From the NCBI GenBank assembly GCA_022841705.1, contig JALHQZ010000002.1, positions 372,001 to 436,000 of the forward strand: a stretch of 64,000 nucleotides of DNA, written 5' to 3'. Under the pieces are notes generated by a model. The model made no database searches. It was given only the letters and a program-made list of their open reading frames with translations, and was not told the origin of the DNA. Position 1 is the stretch's first letter. Every line of letters begins with the position of its first letter. This DNA comes from Pirellulales bacterium. GTDB lineage: Bacteria; Planctomycetota; Planctomycetia; Pirellulales; Lacipirellulaceae. A program made the translations under genes and the position numbers. Of this stretch, positions 7,930-16,133 are shown in pieces.

Positions 7930-8919
7930 ATGAAGTACAAGGCACCGCGGCGCTCTGCGTTTACGCTCGTCGAACTGTTGGTGGTGATCGCCATTATTGG
8001 GATCCTAGTGGCGCTTTTGCTCCCCGCCGTGCAATCGGCCCGCGAAGCAGCTCGTCGCATTCAATGCACGAACAATTTAAAGCAATTGGGGTTAGCCCTC
8101 ATCAATTACGAATCGGCTCAAAAACGCCTTCCACTCGCCTACACCCCAAATTGGACCGGAAGCGCTACTAGTCCACGAATCGGGCTATGTCCGGGCACCA
8201 AGGACCCCGCCGCAATTAAATCAAACGGTCTGGCGGCGCATAACTTTATTACATTCACACTGCCCTACTTCGAGCAGCAAGCAATTTTTGACAAGATCGA
8301 TATCGATAAGCCTTGGAGCAACGCCACCAACAAACTTGCGGTATCCACTCCCATCGGAGACTTGCTCTGCCCTTCCACTCCTAGTGCCGGCGAGCGTGAA
8401 GGCGCTTCTGATCCCGTTCGAACGTGGATGGCTGCTCCCAGTGATTATGCCGTGTGTGTGGACTTAGACGACTCAGCGAACGGCTATTGCAGCTTGGAGA
8501 ACACCGGACTTGTTAAACAGAAGCGCGGCCTGGAGACACTGAAAGGAATGATGCAGGACACGCCGACGAGCTTGCGAAAAGTTTCTGATGGAGTTTCCAA
8601 AACGTTCATGCTGTTTGAAGACGCCGGTCGCCCAGCCAACTACACCCGGGGGGCGCCTGACCCAACAACTCCAAGCATTCCCTCGGGGCAGGGTGGTCCG
8701 TGGGCCGACCCCAACTCGTACTTTGTCTGGGGCAATTCCCCCACGTGCGGGGCCACAACGATCATGAACTGCTCCAACTACGACGAAATTTACTCGTTCC
8801 ACACCGGCGGCGCCAATTTCCTGTATGGTGATGGTTCAGTGCATCTCCATGGCGAAGACTTGAATAACGAGCTCTTCGTCACGCTCTTCACCCGCGCCGC
8901 GGAAGATGTGGCGCAGTAA
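7930..8919 (+). CDS. DUF1559 prepilin-like protein (H-X9-DG)
   Basis: The 329-residue protein starts with a prepilin-type N-terminus: [26 protein letters not shown], then VQSAREAARRIQCTNNLKQL, which is characteristic of planctomycete DUF1559 proteins. The residue before Phe is Ala rather than the usual Gly. The C-terminus carries the H-X9-DG signature (HTGGANFLYGDGSVH). I chose the ATG at 7930 because the upstream GTG at 7897 adds only non-leader residues. The protein is expected to be processed and exported by a type IV pilin-like route; the role is unknown. Its neighbour is a small lipoprotein gene. Confidence 0.85.
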   Translation: MKYKAPRRSAFTLVELLVVIAIIGILVALLLPAVQSAREAARRIQCTNNLKQLGLALINYESAQKRLPLAYTPNWTGSATSPRIGLCPGTKDPAAIKSNGLAAHNFITFTLPYFEQQAIFDKIDIDKPWSNATNKLAVSTPIGDLLCPSTPSAGEREGASDPVRTWMAAPSDYAVCVDLDDSANGYCSLENTGLVKQKRGLETLKGMMQDTPTSLRKVSDGVSKTFMLFEDAGRPANYTRGAPDPTTPSIPSGQGGPWADPNSYFVWGNSPTCGATTIMNCSNYDEIYSFHTGGANFLYGDGSVHLHGEDLNNELFVTLFTRAAEDVAQ

Positions 8920-8955
8920 GCTGCTGGCGAGATCTTCGCGAAGGGTTGGTACTGA

Positions 8956-9981
8956 ATGCGTCTGATAATCGGCTACGTCTGTGTCGGAATCTTGGCTTTA
9001 AGTTCCGCCACCTGCACGGCTGAGCCCCTCCCCCTGCGCATCGTCTCCTTCAACGCCGAAATCTGTACTGCCCCCGGCGTGAGAGCGGGGCAACTGGAGC
9101 GATTCCGCTTCGACTACGCGCGGCGGGAACATTGCGAGCGGGTGGCGGACCTGATCGAAACGCTCAATCCCGACATCCTCAATCTGGCCGAGGTGACCTC
9201 CAAAGAAGCGGTCGATTTGATCGTCGGGGCGCTGCACGAAAAGGGGCTCACGCAGTACACCGGCTATCACGTGGAGAGTAACGACACCTTCACCGGCATG
9301 GATGTCGCGCTGGTGACCAAGTACCCGCCCGATGTGATCGACGGGCTGCCGATTCGCACCATCTTCTCGCCCGAAGGTGATCCCACCTGGAGCCAGGCGT
9401 TCTCGTTCACCGAGAAGGATGGCTCCACGGTCAGTAGCGGCACGTCGCTCGGCCGCAATTCGCTTTACTTTATCACCGTGAATGGCTGGAAACTCGGCTT
9501 CTTGGGGCTGCACCTCAAAAGTAATCCGGAAGATGCGTACTCCAACGCCCGCCGCACCGCCGAAGCCGCGCTTGCGCAGCGCGTCTGCCGGGGTGAAATC
9601 GTCCGGCGGGGTTACATGCCGGTCGTGCTGGGGGATCTCAACGACTACGATCCCGATGTTGAGGATGCGGACAACACCCGAAATCCCGCAACGAACGTCT
9701 TGGCGAGCATTAAGGACTTCGATCCCGCTCGGTCGGGGGCCGAACTGCTTAACTCCGCGATGTTCATTCCGCGAATTGCCGACCGCTACTCTTCGCACTG
9801 GGATTGGAACGAAAATGGCGCTCACGACGCGCAGGATGTCTACACGATGATCGACCACGTGCTGTTGCCGAAGGAATTCGAGCCGTTCGTGAAGCGGGTG
9901 TTTATTTGTCATTCGACCGATTTGGAAACGTCGGATCATTATCCGGTAGTGGTCGATTTAGAATTGCCTCTAAAGAATTGA
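8956..9981 (+). CDS. Secreted endonuclease/exonuclease/phosphatase-family protein
   Basis: The 341-residue product has an N-terminal signal peptide (about residues 1-22). An EEP-superfamily core follows: IVSFNAE, NLAEV (metal-binding Glu), LGLHLKSN (catalytic His region), VLGDLNDY (catalytic Asp/Asn) and the terminal TSDHYPVVVD motif. All catalytic signatures of this Mg-dependent phosphodiesterase/nuclease fold are present. An acidic insert of about 60 residues between GDLND and the final motif includes YTMIDHVLL. Substrate cannot be told: extracellular nuclease, sphingomyelinase-like or phosphatase are all possible. It starts 36 bp after the DUF1559 gene. Confidence 0.8.
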   Translation: MRLIIGYVCVGILALSSATCTAEPLPLRIVSFNAEICTAPGVRAGQLERFRFDYARREHCERVADLIETLNPDILNLAEVTSKEAVDLIVGALHEKGLTQYTGYHVESNDTFTGMDVALVTKYPPDVIDGLPIRTIFSPEGDPTWSQAFSFTEKDGSTVSSGTSLGRNSLYFITVNGWKLGFLGLHLKSNPEDAYSNARRTAEAALAQRVCRGEIVRRGYMPVVLGDLNDYDPDVEDADNTRNPATNVLASIKDFDPARSGAELLNSAMFIPRIADRYSSHWDWNENGAHDAQDVYTMIDHVLLPKEFEPFVKRVFICHSTDLETSDHYPVVVDLELPLKN

Positions 9982-10040
9982 CAGGATTTACGGGATCAAC
10001 AGGATGATCAGGTCATCTTGTCGATCTTGTTAATCCTGTC
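9980..10040. repeat. ACAGGATT-type imperfect inverted repeat
   Basis: The segments 9980-10008 and 10012-10040 are imperfect reverse complements built from GACAGGATTNAC...GATC words. The repeat begins at the stop of the EEP gene and ends 15 bp before the deoC start, so deoC has little room for a separate promoter. Confidence 0.7.
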
Positions 10041-10055
10041 GAGCATTCTTTGCTT

Positions 10056-10772
10056 ATGTCACTCGTTGAACTCTGCGATCATGCCGTCTTACAGCCGACG
10101 CAAACCGCGGCCGACGTGCGCGAGGCGTGCAAGTTCTGCGCGGAACTCGGCGCGGCGAGCGTCTGCGTGAAACCTTCGCATGTGAAAGTGGCAACGGAAG
10201 CGCTCGCTGGTTCGAACACCGTGGCGAGCACGGTCATCGGCTTTCCGCACGGCGGAACCAGCACGGCGACCAAGGTGGCGGAAACCCATCAGGCGTGCGC
10301 CGACGGCGCGCGGGAAGTGGACATGGTCGTGAACCTCGGCGCCGTGTTCGGCGGCGAGTGGGATGTGGTCGAAGCGGACATCGCCGCGGTGATCGCCGCC
10401 GCCAAGTCGCACGGCGTCATCACCAAGGTGATTTTTGAGACGGGCCTGCTCACCAGCGACGACCAAAAGCGCAAGCTCTGTGAAATCAGCGAAAGAGCCG
10501 GCGCCGTGTTCGTGAAAACCTCCACCGGCTTCGGCTACGCAAAAAACGCTGAGGGGCAATTGGTGGCCACCGGCGCCACCGTGGCCGACGTGAAGCTGAT
10601 GCGGTCAGCCTGCTCAGATCGCGTCCAGGTGAAAGCGTCCGGCGGGATTCGCTCGTTTGCGGATGCCCAAGCGATGGTCGCCGCCGGCGCCACGCGGCTC
10701 GGCACCAGCGGCACGCAGGCAATCGCCGCCGGCGAACGGGGCGAAAACGCCGTCTCCAAAAGCGGCTACTGA
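10056..10772 (+). CDS. deoC: Deoxyribose-phosphate aldolase
   Basis: The 238-residue TIM-barrel class I aldolase cleaves 2-deoxyribose 5-phosphate to glyceraldehyde 3-phosphate and acetaldehyde. DeoC hallmarks are present: CDHAVLQP at the N-terminus, SVCVKP, VIGFPHG, the catalytic Asp in EVDMVVN, the Schiff-base Lys in VFVKTSTGF and the second Lys in VKASGGIR. I prefer the ATG at 10056 over the TTG 6 bp upstream. No strong Shine-Dalgarno is visible. With the purine genes upstream it suggests a nucleoside breakdown theme, although an inverted repeat separates it from them. Confidence 0.95.
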   Translation: MSLVELCDHAVLQPTQTAADVREACKFCAELGAASVCVKPSHVKVATEALAGSNTVASTVIGFPHGGTSTATKVAETHQACADGAREVDMVVNLGAVFGGEWDVVEADIAAVIAAAKSHGVITKVIFETGLLTSDDQKRKLCEISERAGAVFVKTSTGFGYAKNAEGQLVATGATVADVKLMRSACSDRVQVKASGGIRSFADAQAMVAAGATRLGTSGTQAIAAGERGENAVSKSGY

Positions 10773-10790
10773 CTCAGTTGGATGCGCAAT

Positions 10791-10877
10791 TTCCCGCATC
10801 AAGTGCTGGCAGTGTGGCGATTGTGGCGCTGGTCCTGTCCCGTTTCTGGCCATTCTTGGCCGATAAACTTGCGAATT
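10791..10877. repeat. Dispersed GTGGC-rich segment, copy 1
   Basis: Starting 19 bp after the deoC stop, this segment aligns by eye to 38761-38850, which follows the lexA stop. The shared blocks are TGCTGG.A.TGTGGC, TGTGGCGC, TCCTGTC and TGGCCA.T.TTGGCC. No sustained reading frame is shared. Confidence 0.5.
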
Positions 10878-10927
10878 ACCGCATGCCACGCCCCTCTGCA
10901 GTGGGTTCTAGTGGCGGGCGATTGGCC

Positions 10928-10933
10928 TACAAT
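10928..10933 (+). promoter_or_regulatory. Possible -10 element for the small YG-rich gene
   Basis: TACAAT lies about 85 bp before the start of the small secreted protein gene at 11019, in a 245-bp gap after deoC. The upstream -35 region is not convincing, so this is only a candidate. Confidence 0.25.
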
Positions 10934-11018
10934 CTGCTTAGGGGAGAGCAGGGCGGTTGGGCTCCGCGTGAGCGCCGTCTGGCAACGATCGGCTTTCCCA
11001 CTTTCGGAGGAATCTCCT

Positions 11019-11282
11019 ATGTTTCGCAAAATGTTGTTGTTGGGCGTGGTCGCCCTTGGATGTTCGCTGGTCACCCCCGAGAGCGCTGAAGCGTGGGGCC
11101 GCCGCGGCGTGTACGTCGGCCGTGGTCCAGTACGTGTTGCCACTGGTTACCGCGGCTTCTACGGCCCTCGCGTGGTCGCCCCCGTTCGCCACGGTTTTTA
11201 TGGCCCGGTGTACGGCCCGCGGTTCTATCGTCCCCGCGGCGTCTCCGTGGTGGTCGGCGGCGGTGGCTGGTACGGCTGGTGA
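11019..11282 (+). CDS. Small secreted Tyr/Gly/Arg-rich protein, paralog 1
   Basis: The gene encodes 87 residues. The ATG at 11019 is preceded by a strong CGGAGGAA site 8 bases upstream, which fixes the start inside a longer open frame. The product opens with MFRKMLLLGVVALGCSLVTP, a signal peptide, then a low-complexity basic YG/RG-rich body with repeated GFYGP and RFYRP units and the C-terminal WYGW. It is clearly paralogous to the next gene at 11413, sharing MFRK, the SAE motif after the signal and the YGW ending. Such proteins may coat the cell or associate with envelope polymers; the function is unknown. Confidence 0.7.
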   Translation: MFRKMLLLGVVALGCSLVTPESAEAWGRRGVYVGRGPVRVATGYRGFYGPRVVAPVRHGFYGPVYGPRFYRPRGVSVVVGGGGWYGW

Positions 11283-11412
11283 GTAGTTGCTTTGCCTTCA
11301 GCCTTCGTCCACAGGCTGTTCGCGTTGCGTATCAATCGAAACGGGCAGCAGCGACTTCACTGACTGCCGTGGTTGGATTCTCAATTGCTCGGTGTAAGCA
11401 GGAGGAAATGCG

Positions 11413-11709
11413 ATGTTTCGTAAACTAATGTGTATCGGGCTCCTCGCTCTTATGTGCGGCCTTGCCGCACCGCAGAGCGCTGAAGGGTTTCATGGCCGCC
11501 GCGCATGCGGCTACGGTTACGGTCACCCCGCGCGGGTGAGCGTCGGCTATCGCGGCGCGTACTACGCTCCCGCTTACCGGAGCTCGTTCTACGGTCCGCG
11601 CTACGGCAGCTTCTACGGCGGCCGTGGATTCTACGGACCGCCCTACGGCGGCTATGGTTTCGGCCCCGGAATCGGAGTCGGTTGGGGAGGCGGCTTTTAC
11701 GGCTGGTGA
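11413..11709 (+). CDS. Small secreted Tyr/Gly-rich protein, paralog 2
   Basis: The gene encodes 98 residues with a strong AGGAGGAA site before the ATG. The signal peptide MFRKLMCIGLLALMCGLAAP precedes a body rich in Gly, Tyr and Arg (YGYG, FYGPRYGSFYGG, FYGPPYGGYGFGPG), ending in FYGW. It parallels the gene at 11019 in leader, composition and ending, so the two are tandem duplicates that have diverged. Each has its own ribosome binding site, and 130 bp separate them. No enzymatic motif is present. A structural envelope role is plausible but not shown. Confidence 0.7.
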   Translation: MFRKLMCIGLLALMCGLAAPQSAEGFHGRRACGYGYGHPARVSVGYRGAYYAPAYRSSFYGPRYGSFYGGRGFYGPPYGGYGFGPGIGVGWGGGFYGW

Positions 11710-11740
11710 TTTGAAGAGCTGCTTCAGCCTCACTTGCAAC

Positions 11741-11810
11741 CGCAGCCCACGGGGAAGTGGAGTGAAGCTTCGCGGAAGTGAAGCCGCTCAACACCGCCCC
11801 GTGGGCTGCG
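11741..11810. repeat. 14-bp inverted repeat after the YG-rich pair
   Basis: The arms CGCAGCCCACGGGG (11741-11754) and its exact complement (11797-11810) enclose 42 bases. It lies between convergent genes and could act as a bidirectional transcript end, although no T-tract follows. Confidence 0.65.
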
Positions 11811-11855
11811 TTGCCCGTTTTCCCCACAGGTAAAGTGGGGCTCCTTCGATGTTTG

Positions 11856-13175
11856 CTAGGGCAGTTTAATTCCCTGCAGTTCATACTCCACCGGAAACTC
11901 CAAAATCGACGCCGGCGTGTGGTACCTCCACTTCAGCCCCTTCACGCCGCTTTCAGGGAGTTCGAAGAAGTACGCGAGGCCCACCTCATTCTGCGTTTGC
12001 ATCAGCGTCTCGAAGCCGGCGTGGTCGATCGGTTTTCCATCTGCGCCGACCAAATAGCTGCGGTTCTCGAAGACCCAGCCGCGGTGCGAAGCGAGGGCGT
12101 CTTTCGCGTTATCGAGTTTCAGCCGCATGTGTAGTTCCCATACGGCGTTGTTCTTGAAGACTTTCTCGAGCGTGACCGAAACGCCGCCGCGCTGTTCAGT
12201 GATCGGTTCTTTCACATCGTCGAGTTTGGCAAACTCGAGCTCAACCTGTCGGCCCGGCGCGAGGACATGGAGCTTGCCTTTGAGCGAGGCGATCTCCGTG
12301 GTCTGGCGTGTAGGGAGTAGCAGCGGCAGCGTCACCTGCACACTGCGCGAGCCGGGCTGAACTTCCAGATCGACATCTTGTTCAGGCTGTAGTGCGGAGA
12401 GCCGGGCGCCGGTTTCCGAAGTCGCGACCACTTCGGCCAGCGGCTGCGAGATGGCGATCGGCGCGAGGCGTGGCTCCCAAGCGATGTCGAGTTCCATTTT
12501 GAGCGAATCGCCCTGTTGTTCACGCAGTCTGCGCGAAGCAATCACCTCCAGCGGTTCGATGCGGAATGGCCCCGCGTAGCAGGCCCGCTTGAGCCGGGTA
12601 ATGGCGTTCGCCTCGCGGTTGATGATGGCCAGGCCCGGTTCGTTCGCAAACGGATAGATGTCGAGCGAAGTGAGATCAAGCAGCCGATCGGTCACTTCCC
12701 AGAATGTGCCGGTCGTGTTGAGCGTCGGGGTGATGGGCTTCGATTCTTGGCCGAACTGTTGGCGATAGTCGATCAGCTTGTTGCCCGTGAGCTGTTCGAT
12801 CTTGGCGAAGACCTCGGCGAGCGGAACATTGTCGATGTCGAGTTCTAGTTGCGATGGCCGCATCGCCGACTCGGCGATTTGCTTGTCGATCGCGATCCGC
12901 AGCTTGGAGAGCCGGGTGCGAAAGTCGGGAGGCATTGCCGGTGTCGGCTGCGGCAAGAGCGCCAGAATGCGGTCGCACTGCGCGGGGAGATTCCCGGCGA
13001 GTTTGAGGAGCGTTTCACCCGCCGCATCCCGCGTGGCCGCTTCATCGGCGGAGAGTTGGAGGACGAGGGTTTCAACCTCGGCGGCGAGCGGATCGGGCTG
13101 CGGCGGCTCGGCAGCGTGCACCAAGGTCACCGCCAACCAGCTTGTCAACAACAGAGCTTGGCCCATTCGCATCAT
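11856..13175 (-). CDS. Secreted protein with STN-like segment, function unknown
   Basis: The 439-residue protein has a signal peptide (MMRMGQALLLTSWLAVTLVHA). A helical, HEAT-like N-terminal part is followed by a segment at about residues 108-135 (LELDIDNVPLAEVFAKIEQL, then TGNKLIDYR). This resembles STN/secretin N-domains, which often sit in envelope-assembly proteins. The rest is beta-rich and has no recognisable active site. Similar planctomycete proteins are annotated only as hypothetical. Its start overlaps the stop of the rhomboid-like gene by 4 bp, so the two are translationally coupled and probably work at the same membrane. Confidence 0.55.
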   Translation of the reverse strand: MMRMGQALLLTSWLAVTLVHAAEPPQPDPLAAEVETLVLQLSADEAATRDAAGETLLKLAGNLPAQCDRILALLPQPTPAMPPDFRTRLSKLRIAIDKQIAESAMRPSQLELDIDNVPLAEVFAKIEQLTGNKLIDYRQQFGQESKPITPTLNTTGTFWEVTDRLLDLTSLDIYPFANEPGLAIINREANAITRLKRACYAGPFRIEPLEVIASRRLREQQGDSLKMELDIAWEPRLAPIAISQPLAEVVATSETGARLSALQPEQDVDLEVQPGSRSVQVTLPLLLPTRQTTEIASLKGKLHVLAPGRQVELEFAKLDDVKEPITEQRGGVSVTLEKVFKNNAVWELHMRLKLDNAKDALASHRGWVFENRSYLVGADGKPIDHAGFETLMQTQNEVGLAYFFELPESGVKGLKWRYHTPASILEFPVEYELQGIKLP

Positions 13176-13990
13176 GATTTCACTCCTACTTCGGCCACAT
13201 GCTCATGCGCTCGCAAATGCTCCGGGCAATAACAACAACTCCCCGCGCACTGGCTGCAGTAGCGGAACGCCATCTTGGGCGCCATGTCGCTGGTGATGCC
13301 ACACACGCGGCACTCGTGCCGAATGGCCGCGGCGGCCGCATTCCCGGCGAGCACTTTGCGTTTGAACTCGGATCGCCGCCGCCAGTCCTTCACAAACACG
13401 AAAGCCGATTTGCCGAAGAACAAGAAATAATTCGCCACCGCTGCGAGGATGATTCCCCGCCTCGCCCAGTCGCCATGGTAGAACGCAAAGGCATAGAAGG
13501 ACCAAGTGAGGAGCGCCAACCACTTCGCTTGCACGGGGATGACAAAGTAGACCAGCAACGGCGCGTTAGGGAGCAGCGTGGCGTACGCCAGGAAAATGCT
13601 GGTCTCCAAATAGAAGCCGCTGCACGGTTGCCATGGCGCCAGCCACGCCGCCGCAGCGGTTGCGAGCACGCCTGTCAGCAGAAACAGATTATAGCGAACC
13701 GTGCCCCAGAAGCTCTCAATCGTCTGCCCGAATGAATAGAGGGCCATGAGATAGAAGAGGATGAAGATCAACCTAACATCGGGCGGCACGAATGGAAAAG
13801 TAAACAGCCGCCAGACTTCGCCCTGCATCACGAGATCAGGAATCAGCAGCAACCGCTCGGACCAAGCGCCTGGTTGCGGCGAGAACTGGTCGCCAAAGTA
13901 GACCGCCGCCTGACCCATCACCAGGTACAACGTGGGGTTCTGCACCGCGTACGGGGCCAGCCGGCGCTCAAGTTTTTGCATCAGCGTCAT
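13172..13990 (-). CDS. Rhomboid/Derlin-like membrane protein with C-terminal Cys/His cluster
   Basis: The 272-residue polytopic protein has the rhomboid-family motif GEVWRLFTFPFVPP near residues 57-70 and about five to six hydrophobic helices. The catalytic GxSG and helix-6 His of active rhomboid proteases are not seen: the corresponding region reads FYLETSIFLAYATLLPN. It therefore looks like a Derlin- or rhomboid-type pseudoprotease. The cytosolic C-terminus contains CRVCGITSDM, YCSQCAGSCCYCPEHLRAHEH, a probable zinc-binding cluster. It overlaps the downstream secreted-protein gene by 4 bp. A role in membrane-protein handling is inference. Confidence 0.65.
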   Translation of the reverse strand: MTLMQKLERRLAPYAVQNPTLYLVMGQAAVYFGDQFSPQPGAWSERLLLIPDLVMQGEVWRLFTFPFVPPDVRLIFILFYLMALYSFGQTIESFWGTVRYNLFLLTGVLATAAAAWLAPWQPCSGFYLETSIFLAYATLLPNAPLLVYFVIPVQAKWLALLTWSFYAFAFYHGDWARRGIILAAVANYFLFFGKSAFVFVKDWRRRSEFKRKVLAGNAAAAAIRHECRVCGITSDMAPKMAFRYCSQCAGSCCYCPEHLRAHEHVAEVGVKS

Positions 13991-14069
13991 GCCTTAACGA
14001 TACAAGGCTGGCCGCATTGGGGGTAGATTGCCCCGTGCAACATGCGATTCGCCCCCCTACAATAGCGGG

Positions 14070-15059
14070 ATGAGCTTGATCGAAGTCCGCAGCCTCGCCA
14101 AATCGTACCGAGTGTACCAAAAGCAAGAGGGGCTGTTGGCTTCGGTCCGCGGGCTGTGGAAGCGCGAGTATCGCGAAGTGCAGGCGGTGCGGGGGATCGA
14201 TCTTGACGTCCAGCGCGGCGAGTTCGTCGCTTTTCTCGGCCCCAATGGCGCGGGAAAAACGACCACACTCAAACTGCTCTCCGGCGTCATTACTCCTAGC
14301 AGCGGTCAGGCAACCGTGATGGGCTTCGTCCCGTGGGAACGCGCCAACGAATACCGCCGCCGCTTCGCGCTGGTGATGGGTCAGAAGAACCAGTTATGGT
14401 GGGATTTGCCCGCCGCGGAATCGTACCGCCTGCACCAACAAATCTACCGCATCGCTCCCGCTGACTTTGAGCGGACCCTCGCCGAGTTGTGTGAACTCTT
14501 GGGCGTCGGCCAACTGCTGAACCAGCCGGTGCGCGAGCTCTCGCTCGGCGAGCGGATGAAGCTCGAACTCATCGCCGCGCTGCTTCATTCCCCGGAAGTG
14601 CTGTTCCTTGACGAACCGACGATTGGCCTCGATGTCGTCGCCCAGCACAACATTCAAAAGTTTCTCAAAGAGTACCAACAACTCCGCGGCACCACGGTAC
14701 TACTCACCAGCCACTACATGAAAGACGTGGCGGCCCTTTGCCAGCGCGTCGTCATTATCGCCACTGGCCGGGTGATTTACGACGGCTCGCTGGAAGGGAT
14801 CATCGACCGCTTCAGCGGCCACAAGATTCTGACACTGGAGTTCGGTAAACTTGACAAGCCCGTCGACAGCGCGCAACTCGCACGCTGGGGCGCCGTGCTG
14901 GAACACCAAGAACCTAAACTGAAGTTGCGGGTCGACCGGGACCAGATCTCCGCCGTACTGAGTAACGTCCTCGGCGCCTACCAGGTGGTCGACGTGAGCG
15001 TCGAAGACCCGCCCCTCGAAGAAATCATCGCCCAAGCATTTGCGGCAGGAGAAACATAG
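14070..15059 (+). CDS. ABC-2-type transporter ATP-binding protein
   Basis: The 329-residue ATPase shows Walker A (GPNGAGKTTT), a Q-loop (VMGQKNQ), an ABC signature in the degenerate form ELSLGERMKLEL, Walker B (VLFLDEPTIGLD) and a His switch (LTSHYMKD). The C-terminal 80-residue extension is typical of ABC-2 exporters. The ATG at 14070 is chosen because MSLIEVRSLAKSY is the normal ABC start; the upstream in-frame ATG adds unrelated residues. No permease gene adjoins it in the window. It is followed after 147 bp by a second ABC ATPase on the same strand. Substrate is unknown. Confidence 0.88.
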   Translation: MSLIEVRSLAKSYRVYQKQEGLLASVRGLWKREYREVQAVRGIDLDVQRGEFVAFLGPNGAGKTTTLKLLSGVITPSSGQATVMGFVPWERANEYRRRFALVMGQKNQLWWDLPAAESYRLHQQIYRIAPADFERTLAELCELLGVGQLLNQPVRELSLGERMKLELIAALLHSPEVLFLDEPTIGLDVVAQHNIQKFLKEYQQLRGTTVLLTSHYMKDVAALCQRVVIIATGRVIYDGSLEGIIDRFSGHKILTLEFGKLDKPVDSAQLARWGAVLEHQEPKLKLRVDRDQISAVLSNVLGAYQVVDVSVEDPPLEEIIAQAFAAGET

Positions 15060-15206
15060 CGGGCAGCACGCAGACGGCAGCAGACAGCGGAGATGACGGG
15101 TGCTGCCAAGGCTCTCACTTCCACTTTTTCACCTTTCGACTTTTGCTCCTCCCGATCACCGATCACTTCCCCGAACCCCGGCCCCTGACCCCCGATCCCT
15201 CCAGTG

Positions 15207-16133
15207 ATGCTCGAACTTCGCGGTCTGACGAAAAAGTACGGCGAGCTCTACGCCGTTAAGGAGATCGATCTCGCGCTTGATCGCGGAGATGTCTTTGGCT
15301 TTATCGGCCCCAACGGGGCCGGCAAGACGACCACCATGCGGATGCTCGCTACGCTCCTTTCGCCGACGTGGGGCGAAGCGTACGTTGCCGGTTATTCCAT
15401 CTACACCAAGCCGAAGGAAATCCGCCGGATGATCGGCTACATGCCCGACTTCTTTGGCGTGTACGACGATATGAAGGTGATCGAATACTTGGAGTTCTTC
15501 GCCGCCGCCTACCGCATCAACGGCCCGCAGCGCCGGGCGATTTGCGAAGAGGTGCTCGAACTGGTGGACCTGACTTACAAGCGTGAAGCGCTTGCCACCA
15601 GTCTTTCGCGTGGGATGACGCAGCGGCTCGGCCTCGCCCGGGTGCTGCTGCATGATCCGCATGTATTGCTGCTCGACGAACCGGCGAGCGGGCTCGACCC
15701 GCGCGCACGGATCGAAATGCGAAACCTGCTCAAGCGGCTGCAAGCGAAGGGCAAAACGATCATGGTGTCCAGCCACATCCTCCCCGAACTGGGCGATATC
15801 TGCAACAAGGTCGGCATCATCGAGCGCGGCGAACTCGTGGTGAACGCCACCGTGGCCGACGTGATGCGCCGCGTGCGCGAGCGGACCGTGATGAAGATTG
15901 CCGTGGCCGAGAACACTGCCGGTGCGAGCAAGACGTTAGCCGTTCTACCGCAGGTGGAGCGCGTGGAAGAAGCCAATGGCCAGCTGACCGTCACGCTCGC
16001 CGACGGCCAAAAAGATCCCAGCCCGTTAGCCGCGGCGCTTGTCGCCGCGGGTTACAAACTCACCTTACTCAAGGAAGACGAGGTGAATCTCGAAACTGCG
16101 TTCATGCTGCTGACCGAAGGGATTACGGCGTAA
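15207..16133 (+). CDS. ABC transporter ATP-binding protein
   Basis: The 308-residue ATPase begins MLELRGLTKKYGELYAVKEI and has Walker A (GPNGAGKTTTMRML), a Q-loop region (YMPDFFGVYDDM), signature SLSRGMTQRLGLA, Walker B (VLLLDEPASGLDP) and His switch (SSHILPE). A C-terminal domain of about 90 residues follows, as in CcmA/NatA-type exporters. An adjacent GTG at 15204 is an alternative start. The 3' end overlaps the convergent NPCBM gene by 11 bp. Its permease is not in the window, so it either pairs with a distant gene or works with the ATPase upstream. Confidence 0.88.
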   Translation: MLELRGLTKKYGELYAVKEIDLALDRGDVFGFIGPNGAGKTTTMRMLATLLSPTWGEAYVAGYSIYTKPKEIRRMIGYMPDFFGVYDDMKVIEYLEFFAAAYRINGPQRRAICEEVLELVDLTYKREALATSLSRGMTQRLGLARVLLHDPHVLLLDEPASGLDPRARIEMRNLLKRLQAKGKTIMVSSHILPELGDICNKVGIIERGELVVNATVADVMRRVRERTVMKIAVAENTAGASKTLAVLPQVERVEEANGQLTVTLADGQKDPSPLAAALVAAGYKLTLLKEDEVNLETAFMLLTEGITA

